Source: an uncultured Clostridia bacterium (GTDB taxonomy: Bacteria > Bacillota > Clostridia > Oscillospirales > Ruminococcaceae). From it: a stretch of 64,000 nt of DNA. The notes under the pieces are model-generated. The model was not told the DNA's origin. It searched no databases and was given only the letters and a program-made list of their open reading frames with translations. Shown here piece by piece: positions 57,689-64,000 of this stretch; position 1 is the first letter of the stretch; each line of letters starts with the position of its first letter. Where the stretch lies: positions 1 through 64,000 of the forward strand of contig CANQNF010000002.1 of NCBI GenBank assembly GCA_947625125.1. The letters are read 5' to 3'. The translations under genes were made by a program, and so were the position numbers.

Positions 57689-59797
57689 ATGCAAACAGTG
57701 ATTTTATGCGGCGGCGAGGGCACGCGTCTTAAGCCCCTGACCGATAATCTCCCGAAGCCTCTTGTAAAGATTTTGGGAGAACCCGCCCTCAAGCGTCTGC
57801 TTCGGGACCTGAACCGATGCGGGATAAAAACCGCCACGCTCTGCACAAGGTATCTATCCGAAAAAATCGAGGATGCTTTAGGCAGTTCCTGCGAGGGAGT
57901 GACCCTTAAATATTCAAAGGAGGACTACCCCCTCGGGACTGCGGGCTGCGTAAGAAACGTCTTTGACGGCGGAGACGCTCTGATTCTCAGCGGAGACGGC
58001 GTGACCGGCTTTGACTATAAAAAAATAATCGAGTTTCACCGTTCCAAAAGCGCCGATATAACGATAGTCTGCCGCGAGGTCTCCGACCCCCGCGAATACG
58101 GCCTCGTCACCGTTTCGGGCGACAGGATAAGCGGCTTTTTAGAGAAGCCGGGCTATGACAAATGCCTCACAAACCTTGCAAACACCGGCTGCTACGTCAT
58201 AAGTTCCGACGTCATAAAATCTATCCCCCAAGGAGAGCCGGCCGACTTTGCGCGCGACGTCTTCCCGGCCGCATTAAAAGCCGGCAAGCGCCTTTTCGCC
58301 TACAGGGACAATACTTTTTGGCATGACGTCGGCGACATTCCCTCGCTGCTTTCCTGCCAGCGAGACCTGCTGTCCCAGGAGAAAAAGGACAACCTGATTT
58401 TTGATTCAGCGTCCGTTGCACCCGGCTGCACGCTAAACTCCTGCGTCTTGGAACCCGGCTCATCCTTGGGCGCAAATTCCCGCGCTATAAGCTCTTTGAT
58501 CGGCAGAGATTCCGTCATAGCCGACGGCGCAGACCTGTCCGAGGCGGTCATTTCGGAGCATTGCACTGCCGGTTCGGGGCTTATCATGATGAAAAACTCC
58601 GTCTTGGGGGAGGGCTCGGTAGTCGGCAGCGGGGTAGTCGTCTGCGAGGGCGTGAGGGTATCTCCCGGCTCGAAGATTCGCGACGGAGCGATAATCAGAA
58701 CCGACCTGAATCCCCATTCCGGCACCGGTCTTGCCTTTTCCGAATCGGGTAGGTGCGAGGGCGTTTCCGGCACGCTCGAATACGTCCGCCTCGGGATGGC
58801 GGCGGTCTCCGCCCTGAATATAAAAAGGGCGGTCCTCGGCGGCGGGGGAGAGGCCTACGAACCGCTTTCTCTCGGAATGAGATATTCCGGCGCAGACGTT
58901 TTCACCCTCCACGGCTCGACCGTGGGCGAGGCAGTTTTTGCGGCAAGGCGGCTTGAATGCGACTACGTCTTTTTTGCGGCGGATACCCCGATGATTTTTT
59001 CGGCATACACCGTCGACATCGAGCGCGCCGACGAAAGAAAAATCGAGCGTCTATATGAGCGCTTTGAAAGCAAAAAAACGACCCCGGGAAATTTGATTTC
59101 CGCCGACCCCGAGGCCGAGGCGTATATTGCCCGCCTAAAAAATCTTCTCCCGAAAAATCTCGGCGGGACATATGGAATTCGCGCCGAAAATCCCCGTGAA
59201 AATTATCTTTTCAATAAAATTTTTGGCGAGCATACCGGCGAGAAAACCATTTTCACCGTAGCTCCCGACAGCCTTACAGTCACCGCCAAGGACGGTGAAA
59301 ACGTCCTGTCATACGAAAATCTTCTTATTTTGGCGTCAGCTTCAAACGCCGAAATTTTCGGGGAAACCGTCCTGTTCCCGGAAGCGCCCGAGCTTTGCGA
59401 TTTTTATGCCGGGGAGCATGGCGGAAAGGTCGCACGGGAGCCGAGTAAAAGCGCTCCCGTATCGGGCTTTTGCTACGACCCGACAGAGCTTATCGTTTTG
59501 GTCGTAAAATATCTCTCGGACAGGGGGATCTCCCTTTCTGGGGCATGCTCAGAACTCAGGCCGCTCATCTACACCCGAAGCGTGATAGAGGTCCCGGAGG
59601 GTCTCCCGAAGCTTTTGGCGGATGGCTTTAAGGAGTCCCGCGCAGGCCGTGAACTGCGGCTTGACAGGGACGGCGCTAAGGCTTATATCAGGCCGATGAA
59701 GTCGGGCAGAGCGATGAAGCTGTATATCGAGTCGGTCTCCTTAGAAGCCGCCGAGGAGCTGTCCGCCGATATTTTAAAAAGACTCTCGCTGAATTAG
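57689..59797 (+). CDS. Nucleotidyltransferase - left-handed beta-helix - phosphohexomutase-like (apparently degenerate) fusion
   Basis: MQTVILCGGEGTRLKPLTDNLPKPLVKILGEP; LALILSGDG-type core; hexapeptide-like GSVVGSGVVVCEGVRVSPGSKI; no TASHNP in the C-terminal part. Confidence 0.8.
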   Translation: MQTVILCGGEGTRLKPLTDNLPKPLVKILGEPALKRLLRDLNRCGIKTATLCTRYLSEKIEDALGSSCEGVTLKYSKEDYPLGTAGCVRNVFDGGDALILSGDGVTGFDYKKIIEFHRSKSADITIVCREVSDPREYGLVTVSGDRISGFLEKPGYDKCLTNLANTGCYVISSDVIKSIPQGEPADFARDVFPAALKAGKRLFAYRDNTFWHDVGDIPSLLSCQRDLLSQEKKDNLIFDSASVAPGCTLNSCVLEPGSSLGANSRAISSLIGRDSVIADGADLSEAVISEHCTAGSGLIMMKNSVLGEGSVVGSGVVVCEGVRVSPGSKIRDGAIIRTDLNPHSGTGLAFSESGRCEGVSGTLEYVRLGMAAVSALNIKRAVLGGGGEAYEPLSLGMRYSGADVFTLHGSTVGEAVFAARRLECDYVFFAADTPMIFSAYTVDIERADERKIERLYERFESKKTTPGNLISADPEAEAYIARLKNLLPKNLGGTYGIRAENPRENYLFNKIFGEHTGEKTIFTVAPDSLTVTAKDGENVLSYENLLILASASNAEIFGETVLFPEAPELCDFYAGEHGGKVAREPSKSAPVSGFCYDPTELIVLVVKYLSDRGISLSGACSELRPLIYTRSVIEVPEGLPKLLADGFKESRAGRELRLDRDGAKAYIRPMKSGRAMKLYIESVSLEAAEELSADILKRLSLN

Positions 59798-60103
59798 TGA
59801 GCAAATTCTTTTTATGCCGTCCTGATTTACTTTTTTTAAAATTTTCGCCGCAGGCGACGCCTTGAAATTCCGACATCTGACATCTGACTTCTGCATTCTT
59901 GATGCGGCCGCTTAGGCCGCGTCTGATTATTTCTGTTCTTGACAATCGGAAAGATTTGTAGTACAATAGAATAAGCTTACTATAGCTTATTATGCCCAAG
60001 TCTGTACCGAAGCCGAAAAATCCCCCGCATCCCGGGGGCTACATAGAGCACCTTAACCGGAGGCATTCCGAAAAATATATATCATAAAAGAAGAAAGGAT
60101 TAT

Positions 60104-62125
60104 ATGGCTAACAAGAAAAACGAAGAAAGAAAGAAGCCTCGCAAGGCGGACATCTCCGCGCTTGACCAGGCGATAGCGGCGGCTATATCGGCTCCTCCGC
60201 TGTCTAAAAAATCGGCGCAGTATGCGTCGGGAAAGAAATCGAGAAAAAAAGCCGACCCAAGAAAGCAGGAACAAAAGAAGCAGGAACCCAAAAAACAGGA
60301 GCAAAAGAAGCAGGAGCCTAAAAAACAGGAGCAGAAAAAGCAGGCTCAGAGTAAGAAAAACAGCGGCACCGCAAAAAAAGCAAGCTCCTCTCAGCAGTAC
60401 AGATTCACCGAGGCTCCCGTCGCCGAGAATTTGCCCGAGCTCATCAGCGGATTCAGGTCGGACGGCGGCAAGAAGCAGCCGGTAAAGATAATCGCGTTAG
60501 GCGGCCTTAACGAGATAGGCAAGAATATGTATCTCATAGAGACCGCTCAGGACATAATAATAATCGACTGCGGAATGACTTTCCCGGACGCCGAAATGCC
60601 GGGGGTCGACATCGTGATACCCGATTTCACCTATGTTGAGAGAAATAAGGATAAGGTCAGGGGAGTCATCCTCACTCACGGCCACGAGGACCACATCGGC
60701 GGGATACCCTATCTTCTGAAGAAGATGAACGTCCCCATCTACGGCACCAAGCTTACCCTCGGTCTTTTGGAATCAAAGATTCGGGAGCACAACTTAGGCG
60801 GCGTAAAGCTTCTGACCGTGACTCCCGGCCAGACTATACGCCTGGGCGGCTTAACGGCCGAGTTTATCCGGGTCAATCACTCCATCCCCGACGCCGTTGC
60901 AGTGGCCGTAAGGACCCCTGCGGGACTTATCATCCACACCGGCGACTTCAAGGTAGACTACACCCCCATCGAGGGCGGCATAATCGATCTGCCGAGGTTT
61001 GCTGCCCTTGGCAACGAGGGAGTTTTGGCGCTTCTGTCCGATTCGACAAACTCCGAGCGCCCGAGCTTCACCCCGTCCGAGAGAAAGGTCGGAGGAACGT
61101 TTGACAACCTCTTCAATAAAGCCGTCGGTCGAAGAATAATCATCGCGACGTTCTCATCAAACGTCCACAGAATTCAGCAGATAATCAACTGCGCCGTCAA
61201 GTACGACAGAAAGGTAGCGGTTTTCGGCAGGTCGATGATAAACGTCATGAAGCTCGGCGTCGACCTTGGTTATTTAAAGATACCCGACGGCGTTCTTATC
61301 GACATCGATAAGATGCGCAGCTACCCCGACGACAAGATAGTTCTGATAACGACGGGTTCCCAGGGCGAGCCGATGAGCGCGCTTACGAGGATGGCCTTAA
61401 ACGACCATCGCCAGGTCAGCGTGACCCAGAACGATTTTATAATCATCTCCGCAAGGCCCATCCCCGGCAATGAGAAATTCGTCGGCAGGGTAGTCAACGA
61501 GCTCTTAAAGCTTGGCGCAGAGGTCGTTTACGAGGAAATGTACGAGGTCCACGTCTCCGGCCACGCCTGCCAGGAGGAGCAAAAGCTTATCCTTGCGCTC
61601 ACAAGGCCGAAGTTCTTCATGCCGATTCACGGCGAATATAAGCATTTGAACCGTCACGCCCGCACAGCCCGCGAGATAGGCGTTCCCGAGGAAAATATCA
61701 TCATCGCCGACATCGGAAATGTCGTCGAGACCGACGGCGAGACGATAAAGATAACCGGCAGCGTGACCTCCGGCAAAGTAATGGTTGACGGCTACGGCGT
61801 GGGAGACGTAGGCGCGATAGTCCTAAAGGACAGAAAGCATTTGGCCCAGGACGGCGTTATCGTCGTCACTCTGACGATAGATAAAATCGACCGCAGGCTT
61901 CTCTCCGGCCCGGACGTTATCTCAAGGGGATTCGTCTACGAGCGTGAGAGCGAGGAGCTTATGGATAAGGCAAGAGAGCTTGCAAAGAACGTTTTGCAGG
62001 ATGAGCTTAAGACCCACCACGACTATCCCGCTATCAAAAACCGCCTAAGAGACGAGCTCGGCGACTTCTTCTTCCAGAAGACAAAGCGCCGTCCTATGGT
62101 CATTCCCGATATAATGGACATCTGA
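60104..62125 (+). CDS. rnj: Ribonuclease J with basic repeat-rich N-terminal extension
   Basis: KIIALGGLNEIGKNMYLIE; ILTHGHEDHIGGIPYLL; HVSGHACQEEQKL. Confidence 0.93.
   Translation: MANKKNEERKKPRKADISALDQAIAAAISAPPLSKKSAQYASGKKSRKKADPRKQEQKKQEPKKQEQKKQEPKKQEQKKQAQSKKNSGTAKKASSSQQYRFTEAPVAENLPELISGFRSDGGKKQPVKIIALGGLNEIGKNMYLIETAQDIIIIDCGMTFPDAEMPGVDIVIPDFTYVERNKDKVRGVILTHGHEDHIGGIPYLLKKMNVPIYGTKLTLGLLESKIREHNLGGVKLLTVTPGQTIRLGGLTAEFIRVNHSIPDAVAVAVRTPAGLIIHTGDFKVDYTPIEGGIIDLPRFAALGNEGVLALLSDSTNSERPSFTPSERKVGGTFDNLFNKAVGRRIIIATFSSNVHRIQQIINCAVKYDRKVAVFGRSMINVMKLGVDLGYLKIPDGVLIDIDKMRSYPDDKIVLITTGSQGEPMSALTRMALNDHRQVSVTQNDFIIISARPIPGNEKFVGRVVNELLKLGAEVVYEEMYEVHVSGHACQEEQKLILALTRPKFFMPIHGEYKHLNRHARTAREIGVPEENIIIADIGNVVETDGETIKITGSVTSGKVMVDGYGVGDVGAIVLKDRKHLAQDGVIVVTLTIDKIDRRLLSGPDVISRGFVYERESEELMDKARELAKNVLQDELKTHHDYPAIKNRLRDELGDFFFQKTKRRPMVIPDIMDI
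60271..60330 (+). repeat. Two 30-nt tandem units encoding KKQEPKKQEQ
   Basis: acaaaagaagcaggaacccaaaaaacagga / gcaaaagaagcaggagcctaaaaaacagga. Confidence 0.85.
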
Positions 62126-62167
62126 AATTAAGCTTTTAAATCATTTTCCTAAAGGAGGATGGCAGCA

Positions 62168-64000
62168 ATGAAACAAAGGCTCCGAATGTTATGGATCCCG
62201 CTTGTGATACTTCTTGCGGTTTCGATAGTTTCGGCGGTGATATTCTACCGCCAGGGCTCGATGATAGCGGCGGCTTCGTCGGCTATGATCTGTCTTTCGA
62301 GCGCCGTCCTCTGCGTAATGAACGGCATAATCTCCAAAAACGTCACAAGATATGTCACGACCATGGACAGAAGCTTGGCGACTATTCTGAGGGAGGAATT
62401 CTACGACTACCCCTCTCCGATAGTCGTCGCCGACCCTGACAAAATGATAATCTGGTACAACAAAAGCTTCGAGCAGAATATCTTTTCCGAGGACAGGGTC
62501 TACGGCATTCCTCTTTCCGAACTCATAGGCGCCAACACCTCAAAATTTTACAGCGATTCGGGAGCGGTAGTCAAGATACTCGATAAGCACTACCGAGTCA
62601 AGGCCATCGAGCATGATACCGGGCTGTCTATAGTAAGCTTCACCGACTGTTCTGCCCAGGTCGCCCTTGAACAGGAGTACCGCATGAGCCGAAAGACGGT
62701 CATGTACATCGCCGTCGACAACTACGAGGAGGTCCTGCAAAACTCCAAGGAGAGCGACAAGGCGGGCTTCCGTGCCGAGATAGAGAAGCTTTTCGAGCGC
62801 TTTATCGAGAGCACCAACGGCATACTCCACCGCCTTTCCTCCGACAGATTTTACTGCATACTTGAGGAGCGGCATTTGGCTCCGATAATCGAGCGCAGAT
62901 TTGACATCCTCGACGAGGCCCGTTCAATAAGCCTTGGCGAGCGCTCCAACGTCACACTTTCGATAGGCGTCGGCAGGGGAGCGAGAGATCTCAGGGAGAG
63001 CGAGAAATTTGCCCGTCAGGCTCTTGACATGTGTCTCGGGCGAGGCGGCGACCAGGCTGCCGTAAAGACCGAGAGCGGCTTTGAATTCTTCGGCGGCGTC
63101 TCAAAGGGCGTTGAAAAATCCGCAAAGGTCAAGACGAGGGTCATAGCCGCGGCCCTTTCCGAGCTTGTGTCCAACAGCCGGAACATCTACATAATGGGTC
63201 ATCGCTTCGCCGATTTCGACGCCGTGGGCGCGTCCGTCGGTCTTTGCGGTGCATTCAGGAGCATGGGCAAGAGCGTCTGGGTAGTGGTCGACCCCGAGAA
63301 GAATCTTGCGAAATCCCTTATCGACCACATCCGTGCAAACGGCGGCTCGGACTATTTCAAGACCATTCCCGAGGCAAGGCTTGAGCTTTCCGACCAGGAT
63401 CTTCTAATAATCTGCGACACCCACAACCCGGAGATCTTGGATTCAAAGGAGCTTTACGAGCAGGCCAAGCAGACGGTAGTAATAGACCATCACCGTATGA
63501 TGGTAAATCACATAGACAACGCGGTCGTGTTCTTCCACGAGCCGTTTGCGAGCTCGGCATGCGAAATGTCGACCGAGTTAATACAGTATTTCGGACCCGA
63601 CTGCAAAATTTCCGTAGCCGAAGCGGAGGCTTTGTTATGCGGAATAATGCTCGACACAAAGAACTTTGTCATGCGTTCGGGCGCGAGAACGTTCGAGGCG
63701 GCGGCATATCTGAAAAAATTAGGCGCGGACACCGTGACCGTAAAGAGGCTGTTCTCGGACTCTCTCGAGACCTATCGGGAAAAGAGCAAGCTGATACAGG
63801 AGGCAAAGCTGTTTCACGGCTGCGCCATCGCCGCCACCGATTCTGACGCACCCGAGCTCAGGCTTGCGGCTCCCCAGGCTGCCGACGACCTTTTGGGCAT
63901 AGTTGGCGTAAAGGCGTCGTTCGTCATATACCGTTCCGGCGGGATATGCTATATTTCGGCGAGATCTCTTGACAGCTTCAACGTCCAGCTCATCATGGAA
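62168..64000 (+). CDS. gdpP: GdpP-like DHH phosphoesterase (c-di-AMP phosphodiesterase type), truncated by the window edge
   Basis: ATG after aaaggagg; N-terminal TMs, PAS-like region, YIMGHRFADFDAVGASVGL (DHH motif I variant), CDTHNPE, VVIDHHRM. Confidence 0.88.
   Translation, partial: MKQRLRMLWIPLVILLAVSIVSAVIFYRQGSMIAAASSAMICLSSAVLCVMNGIISKNVTRYVTTMDRSLATILREEFYDYPSPIVVADPDKMIIWYNKSFEQNIFSEDRVYGIPLSELIGANTSKFYSDSGAVVKILDKHYRVKAIEHDTGLSIVSFTDCSAQVALEQEYRMSRKTVMYIAVDNYEEVLQNSKESDKAGFRAEIEKLFERFIESTNGILHRLSSDRFYCILEERHLAPIIERRFDILDEARSISLGERSNVTLSIGVGRGARDLRESEKFARQALDMCLGRGGDQAAVKTESGFEFFGGVSKGVEKSAKVKTRVIAAALSELVSNSRNIYIMGHRFADFDAVGASVGLCGAFRSMGKSVWVVVDPEKNLAKSLIDHIRANGGSDYFKTIPEARLELSDQDLLIICDTHNPEILDSKELYEQAKQTVVIDHHRMMVNHIDNAVVFFHEPFASSACEMSTELIQYFGPDCKISVAEAEALLCGIMLDTKNFVMRSGARTFEAAAYLKKLGADTVTVKRLFSDSLETYREKSKLIQEAKLFHGCAIAATDSDAPELRLAAPQAADDLLGIVGVKASFVIYRSGGICYISARSLDSFNVQLIME

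Overview
This window looks like a contiguous chromosomal segment from a spore-forming Clostridia member. That placement is inferred from dipicolinate synthase A/B, a SpoIID-like protein, a YlmC-like PRC-barrel protein and Firmicute-type RBSs; no database search was run. Gene density is ordinary. I see no prophage, CRISPR array, integrase or transposase. Main blocks: (i) a seven-gene operon covering all seven shikimate steps plus chorismate mutase and prephenate dehydrogenase, preceded by a promoter, a 12-aa leader peptide rich in Phe/Tyr codons and a terminator/antiterminator hairpin pair; (ii) argG-argH-argF followed by carA and a CarB-DapF fusion ORF; (iii) a minus-strand block with acpS, nnrD, an SDR, a transglutaminase-like lipoprotein, a SpoIID-like protein, two class B sortases, pncC, thiI and a cysteine desulfurase; (iv) GH31, GH43 and carboxylesterase genes; (v) rpsB-tsf, rsmA, a lipoprotein serpin interrupted by an in-frame TAG, a Ca2+-type P-type ATPase, dpaAB, a GH98-like protein, rsmE, RNase J and a GdpP-like DHH protein running off the right edge. 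The most interesting signals are the aromatic leader attenuator, the CarB-DapF fusion, intergenic multi-hairpin arrays that share modules between distant loci, a TIR-bounded foldback element, and a C39-like peptidase whose signal peptide and catalytic domain are in different frames on either side of a G9 tract downstream of an RBS-sequestering hairpin. All family calls are from motif recognition by eye.
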